Source of the DNA: Adineta vaga
Lineage: Eukaryota; Rotifera
Direction: 5' to 3'
Length of the DNA stretch: 64,000 nt
Assembly (NCBI GenBank): GCA_021613535.1
Contig: CP075497.1
Location: 5,704,001 to 5,768,000, forward strand
Shown here: in pieces, positions 25,168 to 38,800 of the stretch
Layout of the letters: each line of letters begins with the position of its first letter
How positions within the stretch are numbered: position 1 is the first letter of the stretch
Program-made: the position numbers and the translations under genes
The notes under the pieces: generated by a model
Told to the model about the DNA's origin: nothing
Databases searched by the model: none
The model's input: only the letters and a program-made list of their open reading frames with translations

Positions 25168-25926
25168 ATGATGGAGTTGAATCTCAATTTATTTCTTACA
25201 TTTTCTTGGCTGTTTTTATCCGCTAGTCTTCTTCTATTTGGTACATGGGTATTGATTGATTGTCAAATTAATTATTCAATAATTAATCGAATACTTCAAT
25301 ATTTCTATCTGAAAGAAAAGCCAGCAAAACAATGTGATATATCAAAATCCTATTTCATAAATTTTTATATTATTGCACTTTGTATCAATCTTATTTTGTT
25401 TCTTTTAAATTTCTCTTCTTTTTTACTATTTCTTCTTTTTCTTTTGCATATATCTCGTCGTTTATATGAATGTATCTATGTACATCAATATTCTTTTCAA
25501 ACAACGATCGATTATTTCTATTATTTTCTTCGATTATTTCATTATCCTTGTGTTGGATTTACAATTATTATTGATTATAAATATTCATCAACAAACTTAA
25601 CTATATTCAATTATTTTCTTGCATTGATTCTTTTTTTTAATGCAAGTTATATTCAATATAATGTTCATTTAACATTAGCTAAACAACTTCATTCAATTCC
25701 AAATCATTATTGGCTATTTAATTCATTTACATGTCCAAATTCTCTTGCAGAAATTGCAATTTATATTTCATTTTATATTGCAAGTTATCGAACATCAGCA
25801 ATGGCATCATTAATGCTTTGGATTTTTCTAAATCAATCTCTATCCACTCTATTATCTCATCGATGGTATTATAATCACAAATCATATTCAACAAAGCGAT
25901 GTATATTAATTCCATTTATACTCTAA
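25168..25926 (+). CDS. SRD5A3: Polyprenol reductase / steroid 5-alpha-reductase 3
   Basis: An intronless frame of 252 aa (human SRD5A3 is 318). SRD5A3 acts in the ER membrane in the polyprenol-to-dolichol step that supplies the lipid carrier for N-glycosylation. Evidence: six or so hydrophobic helices; R-R-L-Y-E-C-I-Y-V in the middle, as in the human enzyme; I-P-N-H-Y-W-L-F with S-x-x-C-P-N-S-L-A-E, matching human G-D-W-F-E-Y-V-S-S-P-N-Y-L-A-E; F-L-N-Q-S-L-S-T-L-L-S-H; and the C-terminal I-P-F-I-L, matching human L-P-F-L-F. The shortfall is in the N-terminal half and loops. The lack of introns is unusual for this window. Two adjacent ATGs open the frame. Confidence 0.85.
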   Translation: MMELNLNLFLTFSWLFLSASLLLFGTWVLIDCQINYSIINRILQYFYLKEKPAKQCDISKSYFINFYIIALCINLILFLLNFSSFLLFLLFLLHISRRLYECIYVHQYSFQTTIDYFYYFLRLFHYPCVGFTIIIDYKYSSTNLTIFNYFLALILFFNASYIQYNVHLTLAKQLHSIPNHYWLFNSFTCPNSLAEIAIYISFYIASYRTSAMASLMLWIFLNQSLSTLLSHRWYYNHKSYSTKRCILIPFIL

Positions 25927-26416
25927 TTTCTCATTCCAATGAATGCAATATAGTCATAAAAATGCGCTATTTTTGTTTTTTGTTTGTAAATAAACGTTGG
26001 AGAACGAAAAAGATTCATTAATTCATAAAGATGATTTGGAAAACAAACAACATTTATCAAATATTGAAATGGGAAAATTACGAAATGTGATTAAGACAAA
26101 AGTGTCAGGAGAATACATGATCAGTGAGGAATTTAACTCTCAATTGGATTGTATGTTTATATAAAAGAAGTTCGATTATGTCTAAATAGACTCAGTTTCA
26201 TTTCAATACCAGAAATTCTATTATAGAAGGAAAAAAATGATATCCAAAGAGAAAAGGAAATTAACTCCATTACAAAGTCATAATGAAACCTAGTTCAAGT
26301 CTATTTGAATTGTTTTTTATTGTTATATGAACTATACCGGTGAAAAGTTTTGATCTTCATCATGTTAAGCTTTTGGTATACTTTGATGTTGGTTGTAATG
26401 AGATTATTCTTTGATC
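25927..26416. other. Intergenic region, possible unassigned exon
   Basis: A frame open from about 25993 to 26152 (with an ATG at about 26070) ends in a good gtatgt donor and is hydrophilic. It may be the first exon of the following EF-hand gene. However, joining it to the acceptor at 26521 would create a TAA across the junction, so I leave it unassigned. Confidence 0.35.
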
Positions 26417-26962
26417 ATGAAGAATAAGAATAAAGAGATTCATGGTTGTTATTATATCGAATTAATAATAGACAAAGCTTTCTTTCTTTTAACAATGATT
26501 TTATCTTGTTTTTTCTTTGTAGAATCATCTGATCTGGAACGAAATCTTTATTTAGCTGGACAGAATTTATCGAAAACTATTGTTGAAAAGATAAAAAAAG
26601 AATTAGAAGAGATTTATCAAACTGATGAATATTTTCTTGATGAAGTTGAAACAATACTTGCACCTTATTGGGAAGAATTAACTGATGAAGAAATTTCTCA
26701 AATTTTAATCGAATCATTTCAAACATTCGATAGTGAACAACAAAATTTCATTGAGAAACAAGATTTAATTCGATATTTAACTTCATTCGGTGATATGCCA
26801 TTGACTAACAAAGATTTTCAAATTATGTTTTCATTGATTAAAACTTCAAATCGATTTGATTATCAACAATTCGTAACGAAACTCTGTAGTTTGGAAAAGA
26901 AGAAGAAGAAGAAGAAGAAGAAGAAAAAATCTAAGAAGAAAACGAAACGAACGATAACTTAG
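26417..26962 (+). CDS. EF-hand protein, possibly DRC8/EFCAB2-like; start uncertain
   Basis: From about 26523 the frame encodes E-S-S-D-L-E-R-N-L, a helix, then paired EF-hand-like units. The first has E-L-T-D-E-E-I-S-Q-I-L with an F-D-S-E-Q-Q-N-F-I loop; the second has the K-D-F-Q-I-M-F helix. Layout and spacing resemble the C-terminal half of EFCAB2 (nexin-dynein regulatory complex subunit 8 of cilia), but centrin-like proteins are also possible. Loop residues depart from the calcium-binding consensus, so calcium binding is doubtful. The C-terminus is a run of about 12 Lys from an AAG repeat, then a basic end. A tttctttgtag acceptor just before codon E-S-S suggests the hydrophobic N-terminus from 26417 may be intron and the true first exon lies upstream. 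Confidence 0.5.
   Translation: MKNKNKEIHGCYYIELIIDKAFFLLTMILSCFFFVESSDLERNLYLAGQNLSKTIVEKIKKELEEIYQTDEYFLDEVETILAPYWEELTDEEISQILIESFQTFDSEQQNFIEKQDLIRYLTSFGDMPLTNKDFQIMFSLIKTSNRFDYQQFVTKLCSLEKKKKKKKKKKKSKKKTKRTIT
26896..26929 (+). repeat. (AAG)n coding microsatellite encoding poly-Lys
   Basis: Near-perfect AAG units give about 12 consecutive lysines at the end of the EF-hand protein. Copy number is likely to vary between alleles. Confidence 0.9.
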
Positions 26963-28554
26963 AAGATATTTGCAAGATATTCTCTAGTTTCTACTTTTGT
27001 TATTGAAACTTTCTCGAAAGTACATTTGCACGAGTTCTTTCATTATTGATTCTTCTGTTTCAATGAATACTGCATGAATGCACATGTTTGAAATAAAATC
27101 TTAGAAAGAATGCAAATTACGCGGAATAAGAAACGAAGGACGATCAGTCTGAACAAAACTCTGTAATCATAAGAACCAACCTTTAATAAAGCAAATAACC
27201 GTCAAAGATATATGTTAGCTTTATTCGCACGAATGGTGCATCATCATCATCATTACTCATACGTATACAATGAGCGATGCCGACAAAAAAAAGAGGATAT
27301 GCGTTGGAAAAAAGACAGTGTTCATCATGTGTGCGTGTCTGTTCTATCAGTAATGTGATTTTTTTAGGGAAGAAAAAATTTTCTAACGGCATTAAGCTTC
27401 ACTACCTATTCGAACGTGTCTTGTCGTATATGTTTTCAATGACATTATGAGAAAAAAAATCATTTTGAACGATTTATCATTTGAGTTCATTTGTAGAATT
27501 CAGAAAGAACAAGGTAAGACAAACTTCTTTAAATATCACTCATTGATTGATAGTAATCGATTAACTTTGAAGTCGATGCGTGTTTGTATTTGCTAGTAAC
27601 ATTACTCATTGCTCATACTTTATTTATAGATTTATCTATATGAAGAGAAGAGTATTCTGCTAAGGAATGATTAAAGAGAACAATGAATTTCAGTAAGTGT
27701 AGACATGATGAGAAGTATTGAAATGAATTTTTTAATAAGTATCAATATAGAGAGTAGTGTAGAATAGACTTTCACTTGTTTGTTGATTGTCTCTCTGAAA
27801 TAATGGAGAAATCATTTGTTGTTATGAAGTTTATTGTCTTTTTTAAAACGGATATTTGAAAAAGTTATGTGGAAAATCGAAAGTTAAATGACCATCATTT
27901 CTATTCATTGGCACTCGTGCAAATGTAATTCTTATTTTGCATGTTTGAAGAGAAAAAAGTAATGAGCGAACAAACAAGTTAAAAACAGTGAGGAAATCAA
28001 AACAAAGTAAATTGGTTTTTTTCCTCTCGTATTTATATACGTATTGATATGCCCGACACCAAGTTTATTTTAGCATGGGACATGCTAATTTTGTAGTACA
28101 TCAATATTGACTTTCGAGCGGACAATAGAAACTGGAGCTAACGAAACTACCTTAGAGAAAATTCTCAATAAAAGAAATCAAAATCGAATCAATTGAGTAT
28201 TGTTGTTAGAAACGATACATTAGGAAAGGAAAAGAACCAGCGAAAGAGAGAGAGACAGAGAGACAGGAAGAACTGTGTAATTATTGAGAAAAAAAGGAGG
28301 AGAAAAAGAGAAAGAGATGCGTTCGGAATATTAGAGAGCGACGAAGAGAATTTTCTGTTTTTTGTTGTTTTCATCAAAAAGATTAACTCATATAGTCAGA
28401 GAGAGAGAGAGAGAGGGGGAAAGAAAAAAAAGAAATCATGATAATAGAGTCGTAGAATTAAAGAAGAAACAAAATCGTTTATACAAACGTACTTTGAATA
28501 CATTTATCTGACAATAGACACTATATGACTTTTTTTTATAGGCTGACATAATCG
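26963..28554. other. Intergenic region with GA-rich tracts
   Basis: About 1.6 kb upstream of the mGluR gene. The stretch 28230-28435 is strongly purine-rich with GA runs near 28245-28262 and 28397-28415. No ORF, tRNA or transposon feature is supported; the open frames at 27183-27392 and 28193-28441 are low-complexity. An acceptor-like tttttttatag at about 28533-28541 lies just before the mGluR start. Confidence 0.5.
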
Positions 28555-31500
28555 ATGTTTGATTTTTCTTCGTATTGGATCTTCTTTTTAACAGTCTACT
28601 TACTTTATGGTATAACATTTGTATTTACAAATTCATTATCAATAAGTCGATCAGCACGTCGAGCAGGTAGTGTTACATTAGGTGGATTATTTCCTGTTCA
28701 TGAATATGGCAGTCCACGAGAGCCTTGTGGAACAATTAGTGAGTTTCGTGGTATACAACGTTTAGAAGCAATGTTATTTGCTATTGAACAGATTAATAAT
28801 GATGAAAATTTATTGCCTGGAATTGAATTAGGTGCACTTATATTAGACACTTGTTCCGATGATAACTATGCTGTTGAACAATCTCTTGGATTTGTACTTA
28901 GCCGTTTAACCTCAAGTTCATGTAAATGTGTGAACACATCTATAACTGAATCTTTACATAATGAAAATGTTTTTGGTGTCGTTGGTGCAACATTAAGTTC
29001 TGTTAGTGTACATGTTGCTAATCTTTTGCGTTTATTTCAATTACCACAAATTTCATATGCATCAACTACACCAAAATTAAGTGAACCATCCTTTGAATTC
29101 TTTGCTCGTACTGTTCCGTCCGATTCAAATCAAGCACGAGCTGTTGTTGATATATTACAGCGATTGAATTTTACCTATGTTAATGTTATCTATTCTCATG
29201 GTGATTATGGTGAAGGTGGATTTCGAGAATTTCGACGTTTATTACGAGTTGCTGCAACGACAGAAGGAGATGATGTAAATGTCATGAGAAAAAAACAAGC
29301 ACGAATATGTATTGCCGATGAACAACGTTTACATCGTGATGCATCTGTATTAGATATTCGAGAAATTCTACAGACAATGTTAGATCGAATTAAATCAGAT
29401 GTACAAGTACGTGCTTATGTTTTATTTGTTACGAAAGAAGATGCAAGAAAATTATTACAAGCAATTAAATCATTTGATATAACACAGCGACCTGTCTTGA
29501 TTGCAAGTGATGCATGGGTAAACAAAAACGAAAAGCTTTTATCATTTAATTTGTTGATATTATGTATATATTTTTTAGGGAAAAGAATCGTCTGTTGTTA
29601 TCAGCGGCGATACTGATGAAACAGCAGTTGGTGCTTTAACATTAGAACTTATTTCTATTCAACCAGCAAATTTCGATCAATATTTTAATGCATTAAAACC
29701 TGATTTATCTCATGAAAATACTCATCGAGATATTAATCATCGAAATTTAAAAACAATTTCATCACGTAATCCATGGTTTACTGAATTTTGGGAACAACGT
29801 TTCGGTTGCAATCTAACAACATCAGCAATATGTTATGAGAATCATTTGAATGAAACTAATTGGGATAGTAAATTACAATTTATTGTTGATGCTACTTACG
29901 TTTTTGCTTATGCTTTACATGAATATCTTCATTGTTCGTCAATATCATGTCCAAATGTATCTTTGATAGATATCGATGGCAAGACTTTATTTCAAATCAT
30001 ATTAGAAAAAACATTTCTAAGTAAGTTGTCTATTGAAAGAGACATTTGTCGAATAGATTTTAGCCTATAATCAGTGACAAATGCATTCTAGTAGAAAGAA
30101 TTCATCGTTCTCTATTTCCTTTTTCTTCCTCTGGTTTGCATTTATATGCGTAATTTTGTTATTACAAATCTTTATTGAGATTTGAAATCTCAAAAGAATA
30201 ATTAATATATCTTGTTTCTATTCTTTAGTGCCGGATTCGAGACGAATTCAATTTAATAGTGAACGTTTTGTCCCCGGTCATTATCGAATTTATAATTATC
30301 GGCGATCGTCAAAATCACCATCGTTTACCGATACATTCACATCTCCTTATGAATACGCTTCCGTCGGTGAATGGAAAATTGATCGTAATCAAAATGGGCA
30401 ACTTAATCTTGATATTGATTCAATTGTTTGGCCAGGTGCCAATTTGGATGATTCTTCATCGAAACTAATTCCTATTTCTCGATGTTCAGAACCCTGTCGT
30501 GTAGGAGAACTTCGACAATTTCAAGGTGATGCATGCTGTTGGGTATGTACACCATGTAATGAAACATCGATTCTAACTGGTTTAGAAGGACAAGAACGTT
30601 GTGAACCCTGTCCGCGAGGTTATTGGCCAACGGACAATCGTACATCATGTTATGAATTGAAAGAAACAACGATCGGATTATTTTCTGCTGTAGGACTTGT
30701 ACCAGTTAGTTTATCGATTATTGGAAATATTCTTACATTATATGTTGTTATTTTATTCTATCAAAAACGACAAACACCAGTAGTTAAAGCAAGTGGAACA
30801 GAACTTTGTTTCATTATGCTTGGTGGTATTCATTTATGTTATTTAATGACATTTCCAATCATTCTACGTGTTCATTTACTTACATGTATTATTCAACGTT
30901 TGGGAATTGGCCTAGGTTTTTCTATGATGTATGCAGCATTATTAACAAAAACAAATCGTATTGCAAGAATTTTTGAAAGTACTAAAAAACAAGGTAAATT
31001 ACGTCCACAATATATTTCTCCACGTTCTCAAGTGGCCATTTGTTCATGTTTAATTATGGTACAATTACTTCTGTCTTTATTATGGTTAGCTTTTGAGCGA
31101 CCATCAATAGTTATCGTAACACAAGAACGTTTAGTTATACGTAAATGTGATACAAATAGACATTCATTTCTTTTTTCATTAATTTATAATGTTTTACTCG
31201 TACTTATATGTACAATGTATGCAGTACGAACACGAAAAGTACCGGAAAATTTTAATGAAACGAAATTTATTGGTTTTACTTGTTATACAACTTGTATACT
31301 TTGGTAAGTAATGAAAAACATTACTTAAACAGAATTACTTTTCAACGAAATCTTCTATAGGTTGGCATTTCTTCCAATTTATTTTACAGCCTACGAAACA
31401 GGTCGCCATCAGGTAATTGAATAATATATCAAATCATTGGAAAATATTAATCTTCTTTAGGTACATATTGTTACATTATGTATTACTATTTCATTATGTG

Positions 31501-31814
31501 CAACAGTTGCATTAGTTTGTCTTTTTTCTCCAAAAGTTTACATTATATTGATACATCCGGAAAAAAATATGCGTCTTGCAAAACAATTAAAAGCACAAGC
31601 TCAAAGTATGAAATTTGCTTCACAAATAGCAACACATACAGAATTTCTTTCCAATCATAATTCAATGAAAGCTGATCTAATAAATAATGATGTGGAATCG
31701 AAATTTATTATCAACAACAATAATACAGAAGAGAATAAAACGTTATCAGTACCAAATCGAATAGGCACATTTGAAAATCCTGCAGAACATTCTGAGAATA
31801 TTAGTCAAATGATA

Positions 31815-31850
<36 letters not shown>

Positions 31851-32012
31851 CTTATACGAAACTTACCGATAATTATAACAACAAGTCATTCTGAAGATGG
31901 TTTAAATCACGAAAAACAAAAATTAACAACGATTCAATATGATGATGATGATGACGATGATGATGATAGTCTGAATTCCAATTCCGATCAAGAAGAACCC
32001 ATCATGGTATAA
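28555..32012 (+). CDS. Metabotropic glutamate receptor (class C GPCR)
   Basis: Five exons (28555-29517, 29579-30020, 30229-31303, 31361-31412, 31461-32012) join in frame to 1,027 aa, a full-length receptor. Order: signal peptide; Venus-flytrap ligand domain with G-G-L-F-P-V-H, Y-A-S-T-T-P-K-L-S and R-T-V-P-S-D-S-N-Q-A-R-A, close to the mGluR pattern Y-A-S-T-A-P-x-L-S...R-V-V-P-x-D-S-x-Q-A; a cysteine-rich domain at 30475-30655 with the paired C-C-W-x-C and C-P-x-G-Y-W-P; seven transmembrane helices; and the intracellular end of helix 7, F-S-P-K-V-Y-I-I-L-I-H-P-E-K-N, an mGluR hallmark. Glutamate is the expected ligand, but subgroup (I, II or III) cannot be fixed by eye. The cytosolic tail has an Asn run and an Asp run. 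Confidence 0.92.
31812..31851 (+). repeat. (AAT)n coding microsatellite, poly-Asn
   Basis: A run of AAT codons in the cytosolic tail of the mGluR gives about 12 asparagines. A (GAT)n run at about 31941-31968 in the same exon encodes poly-Asp. Confidence 0.9.
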
Positions 32013-32815
32013 CAAAAAAGAACATTCTTTCCGTTTCTTTTGTATTTGTTATTTATTGCTTCGTTTTCTTTGCTCGCAAAAGTAGATGATCGAATAACTA
32101 ATTCGAAGTCACTTTTGAAATCACAGATACTCAATTAAATAAAGAATATTTCTGAACAAAACTATAATCACTACATAAGATTATTGAACAAGAAAAATCA
32201 TGTAGATATTTTATTTAATGCTTCACGGAATAATCATAGAAAGAGAGAAAACGTCTCACTTGAATGCATATCACAAAATAGAAGTATTTCATTCAATTCA
32301 TTGATTTACAAAGATAAATGAGTTCATATTGAATCAATTATATGAATTGACAAAGAAGATAGAACAATAAATATCTCAAAACTATACTATCTATTATTTT
32401 TAGGAATGAAAAGAAAAGTGTTGGTATAAAATAGAGTTTCAATCTCAAATGAAAACTAATAAGAATATCTCTTTGTCGCTAGTATCAACGTAAATGAGCA
32501 TCAGATAAAATGATTTCCTTATAAAAATATTCTGTTTTTTGAAAAAAAACTGAATCGTTTCTATAACTATTTTTCTCTTATCGGAATAAAAGATTCGATT
32601 CGAAAACTGACTGGTGTATATCAACCAATAGTAATCGAGTCGAATAACACGACTCATATTTTCATTCTATTTATTTATTTTGAGGGTATTATATTATGGA
32701 CTACCTGCCCGACTGAAGGGCTAATCGACACTTTTCATATTGAAGAGAAAGTTTCTTTTTCTAGATATGCCTATTTTTGGTACATGTCAATTACCATATT
32801 TTGAATTAAATAATC
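32013..32815. other. Intergenic region mGluR-LYST
   Basis: About 800 bp, AT-rich, between two co-directional genes. Apart from a presumed 3'UTR with AATAAA-like signals (about 32140) nothing is recognised. A minus-strand ORF at 32445-32657 is unsupported. Confidence 0.5.
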
Positions 32816-35800
32816 ATGTCTCAATTGATTCGATCGTTTTATACAAATGTTGGACAAATATCTATGACAGACAATGTATCGAATTTGATCCAATATCTGA
32901 GTAGTGATGGATTGACTTTATTAAAACAATTTTATACAACAGAAATTCATGTTTGTATATTTAAATACAGATTTATAATAAGAAAATGTTCATTTCAATT
33001 ATAGACAACATCCAATCGTATTCAATCTCGTGATTGTGGTCTTCTTCTTGTTAAATTAATTCCATTTTGCTATTCATACGTATCAAATGATGATGCTGAA
33101 ATAGGTTGATTTATTTTGATTATATATTTTAGAAAAATAATTTAATGCATTGGTTTCTTTTAGCTTTATCCAATATTTCACTGATAGATTCTAATTTTAA
33201 TCCAGAACAAAATGATAAATCTACAAATGAAACATGTAATATATCTGAAACATTAGATTATATCTTTAATGTCATCGTTCGTCTCTTCTATTTTCCTTCC
33301 AATTCTGAAACTTCCTCATCAGAGATAACCAATGAACATATCGAAATTGCACAAGCACTTGTTAATCTAACACTTCCTCCATTAACAACTGAATATAAAA
33401 TTCTTTGGATTTATCAAAAAAAACTTCGTTCATTGTATCTAATCTTTCGACAAATACTCTTATATAATCCAGCTAAATTCAGTACTTGTTTTTCAACAAA
33501 TCCAATTGGATCACTCATTACTCTTATTCATGATACTTTATCATCAACAACATTTGTATCTTCAAAATTTTTCATTCAATTAGGATTTGATGTTCTTCTA
33601 AGTTTTGCTTTACTAATTGAAAATACTCTTTGTAAAACTGAACAAATCCATTCCAATCAACGACAAACAACAGATGATTTATTAAAATTATTTAATCAAT
33701 TTTTAATTAGTGATTATTTTTCATTATTTATTCTTTTAAATACAAACAAAGAAAATGAGACATATGCAAAACAATTACTTGAACATTGTTCACAAATTTT
33801 AAAGTTTTTAAAAATTTATCGTTCAACTGATTTACATCGAAAACGAAATCAACGTTTTAATAAAACTTATTGGGAAAATAATCATGAACAAGCTTATAAT
33901 TCACATCATCATCGGAATACATTTGAAATTTCAATACCTAATCGAACAAATCTTAATGGTACAATTGAAATTAGAAATAATATAGATGATAATAATCAAA
34001 TAAAACGTAGCTGTGTTGTTAGTGCTATCTATGATAAATTATTAAGATTAGCTATAAAACAATTAGAATCAAATCAACCATCATTCTCTTTTATTCATGT
34101 AAGTAAAAATGAGATTGTATATCAATCAATCAATGGAGATTTTCTTTCATTTAGGATTGTTTATTCTATTTATCATTATACGGTTCATGTTCATGTTATT
34201 CTCTTTCACATTATCGTACACTGATATCTAGAATTAATCATCTTAAAACGAATGAAAAAACACTTCATTCTCTTGAACAACAATCCATTCATTTACTTCG
34301 TTGTGCTTTTCTTCTTATATCAAATTGTTCACAACGTAATCATTCTTATCATCATCATGATGTTCAACTTGTTGATCATACTCTATTTTGGTGTTATTTA
34401 TCCAGTCATTTATTTCAACGTACATCTCATTTTTCATTAAAATTAGCTCAAGCATTTCCCGATCTTATACAATGTTGTTCAAAAGATGATAAACAATTAG
34501 CTTTGAAATCTTGTTTTATTCCATCATTAGAATTTTATCGAACAAATCCATCGACACAAGATACAACAAATACTGAAATGATCGAATATCTTATTCAAAT
34601 ACTTCCAAATCTTTTATTTGATATTAATATTGATAAATCACTTCTATTCTTATCAGATACTTTGATAACTTTATCATCATTATTACCATCTGTACTTATT
34701 CATACATTACCAGTTCTCGGTTGTTTAGTAACATCAACAATAGACTGTTCAAATTTAGCGATATCAGAATCATTTCTTCAATTAATTATTAAATTAACAA
34801 ATGCATGGTCTTTGTCCCATGATGGAATAAACAATCTTTGTTATATATTAATAATACTTTTACAAAAATGTTCAACATTTCGACAAGCATTCTATGCACA
34901 TTTATGTCATATACGTCTTTATGAACGATTTCAAACGATGCTAAATAATAAAACACCAATTCAATCATCAATCATTGCCTGTACACTAGTTGCAGTGTCA
35001 TATTATACAAAAACAAATGACAATAATTTTGATTATAAATTAGTTCTTGATCAAATTCGTTTGTATAGTGAAAATAATCGTTATAATTCATCATGGTTTG
35101 AATTACTTGTACGTTTATCTTTATCTCAACAATATCAAGATGAACGACGACGTTGGAAAAGTTCAACAATTCATAAAAAACGAACAAATAATGAAATTGA
35201 TGATGATGATGATGAAAGTTCGGCGAGTTCATCATCCTCAAGTACAAATCTTAATGATGAAGAAATCTATTATGCTGATATTGAATCACTTAGTGATTGT
35301 ATACCAATTGAAACAGTGACAAAACAGAATCAAACAAGTTATTCAAATTTAATTCTTTTTCCTGAATTAGTTATTTTAGGATTGGAAATTGCGTGGCAAA
35401 ATGTGGATAATGAATGGAGTGATCAACAGATAACGAACAAAACATCAATCAATGTAAGTAATGAAAAAGATCATAATCATTAATTTTCTTTTCTTTTCGT
35501 TTTTTTTCAAAGGTAACAACTCTTGTTGCTTATCTTGAATTATTATCATCATTAATTCGTATGAATACTTACAATTGTATTGTATTAAAACGATTGAATA
35601 TTGATGGTTATCTTTTTACTTGTCTAACAAAAACAGTTCCACGTTCATCATTTCTTCAAAAAGATACATTAAATTCTTTAATAATTACTCTTCTACAATT
35701 TCTATGGTCACAATCTATTACTGTCAATCAACTAGATCAATGTTTTAAATTAATTTTAACTCATCCATCACTTGTTGGTCCATTACTTCGTTTATTCAAG

Positions 35801-38800
35801 CATCTTGTTCATCAAATTGATTCCAATCAACCACGTTCATTTTGTTCTATGCCATTATCATCCATTGTCAAATCAAAAGGTGGAAATAATCTACGTTTAA
35901 CATTAGAACAATTATTCTCATTAAAATATCCACACATTGAAAGTACTTCCGAGACCACTGCACCGATGAATTATAATCATGTTCGAAAAATTGCATTTGT
36001 AACTGAAACATTGAAATCACTTCAATTTCATTTTCCATTAAGTGTAGCATTTTGGTTACGTGTTAATTATCCATTTGATAAATATGAAACCAATGAAGAA
36101 AATCAAGAAGATAATGACGAATTAAATAAAAAAGAAAACCGACCAATGCTACATATTCTTACATTACATCATGAAGGTATTCAATTACAATTTTGGATTG
36201 ATTCAAAATCCAATATCTTGTTAAAAATCATCCAATTTTCAACCAATTCATCTGAACAACAATTAACTGATATAAATATTCGTTTACATAATCTTCCACG
36301 TGAATCTTGGTCTCATATATTTCTTACTATCTCGAAAACAACAAATACTATTCGTGTATGTCTGAATGGTCAAACATCTTCTGCAAAGATTCATTCCATA
36401 CCTCCATTATATTCGTCAATTGTCGTAAAACCTTGGTCAATATCACTTGGTCAACAATCTTCAGATATTTGCACATCATTTTATTATGATCTTGGAAGTA
36501 TTTTACTTTTTGATAAAGTAGATTTATCCAATGGAATCAATAATGATTATATTCCAACATATTTATTTAGCCTTGGTTCAGATCATTGGCATTTTCTAAC
36601 AGGTAGTCAACAACAACAATCTTTAGTAAACTATTGGATCTATCAAAGATTTACGCGTGTTCATTCGTTAATGTCAATTGATCAATTTGAAATTGAACAA
36701 AATTCTTGGCATTCAATATTAAAACGTTCACTTCTTGCATCCTATTCATCAAATAATCCTTGGACATTATTTTTATTTAATTCAAATCTTGATACAAATG
36801 AAGATTCAACACCAAGTCGTTTTAATAAACTTCTTCCATTTACATCATCAACATCAACTAATAAAACATCATCAATGACAACCAATGATGAACATCTTTT
36901 AACAATACCAACAACTATATCATTACCATCGAAGATTTCTCTTGAACAATCAAGTAATATTTTGAATATTTGTGAACAATTAGGTGGAATATTAAATTTT
37001 ATTTATCTATTTGGTAAAATTATTGAAATCAATGCATATCAATCATCAATATCCATTTGTCATATAACAGATATTATTTTTACATCCATATGGAAAATCA
37101 AATCTTATTATGATTTATTCAATTCACTTGATGGATATCGTTTAATTGTTAAAATCTTAACAACAAATGAATGTACACGTCATATAACAAATGATTTCTA
37201 TGATATGTTAATTGAGAAATGTTTAAGTCATAATCAACATCGTCTTTATGATATAAATTTATTTCGATTTATTTTACTTGATTGGAAAATTTGGTACAAT
37301 CATACGGAAATCTTTTATCAACTATTGAAAATTTTCAATAATTTATTATCGGAACAAATTAATTCGAAATATTTTTATGTTAATCGACAATTATTTAAAA
37401 CATATTTTACATTAGAACATTTATTAACTTTATGTCAAGAAATAATTGATGAACAACAACAAATTATTATTGATGAAAATATTTCTGAACTTTTAGTTAA
37501 TATTATTGAAGCTTTAATTGAAAATGATATTAATATAATTGCATTAGGAATGAATTTTCTTCTTCTAATTCATCCATTAATTCGAACATATGTTACATAT
37601 AATAAAGAACATTTCTATTTTATTACCAAACCATTAAATTATTATCATAAACATGAACATTTTATTGAAAAAAGTCATCCAAAAGAGAATTTAAAAGTAT
37701 CTAATCGAAAACGTTCAACGACAATGTACGTTAATGATGAATTCGATCAATCATTAACTGACGATAATTCCAATATTCGTCGATCTCATTCTTTTTCCGA
37801 TATATTATCTTCATCAATATCAATTGCAAATGAAAATGAATCATTTGGTAATCGACGTCTACAACATAAAATTAGTACAGGTACAACAACAACAACAACA
37901 ATTTCACCTTCAAAAACGTTCAATGTCGAAACAAATATTTCCAAATTAAAAGATCGTTCTCATAATATTGATCAACTTTCAACTGGTATTTTACGATTAT
38001 TAACAAACGTAGCTTTAACAACATCTGATCGTTTGATGATTAAACTAATTGATCATGTTTTTCGATTGAATATTATAATTGTTTTATTACTCGATGGATC
38101 AATGACAAAACGTGTTCAATGTTTGAAATTATTGGATATAATTTTAAAACGTATGGATAACGATAAAGTACAAAATGAAGTTTTACAAGCTGATTTACAT
38201 ACAATGTTAGCGAATCAAATCTATCATCAATTAGATGGACGTACAGATGAAAAAGATTTAGTTGAAATTTGTACTTCAATTGCATTGCAACGTCCAACTC
38301 ATTTCGATGTTAACTTAAGGTTCGAAAAGATTTTCTTGAGAGAAGAGTACAGTTGAGTATTGATAGTAACATATTTCGATTTTTTAGTTTATCCGAACAA
38401 ATTCTTGATACGGAACAATATTTTTCAATTGTGTCATCATCTCCACCATGTCCTCGATCACGCGTTGGTTTTGCATTGACCCTTTCATTGATTGAAAAAT
38501 TAAGTATAACTAATGTTCCTCTATGTGAATTGCTTCTCACATTACTCGATGAAATAATCTTACGATCTACGGATGAAAATCGACATTTCCTTGTTGATAT
38601 TGGTATCGTTCAAGTTCTATTCAATACACTTTCATCAGCAATATCAAATTCTCAAGAGAAGATTCTCTCTTCAGTACAAAAATGTCTGAATTCTTTGATT
38701 ATAACAATCTTTACAACAAGTATTAAAGAAGATATTTCATTTATATCGATTATCGACAACATTATTGGAATGATGATGATGGATTCTAGTATTGAAGAAG

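Noticed and set aside
26000-26152. Possible first exon of the EF-hand gene
   Set aside because: Splicing to the acceptor before 26522 would create an in-frame TAA at the junction.
27183-28441. Several ORFs of 60-82 codons upstream of mGluR
   Set aside because: Low complexity, purine/pyrimidine strand bias and no conserved motif. They reflect GA/CT-rich sequence.
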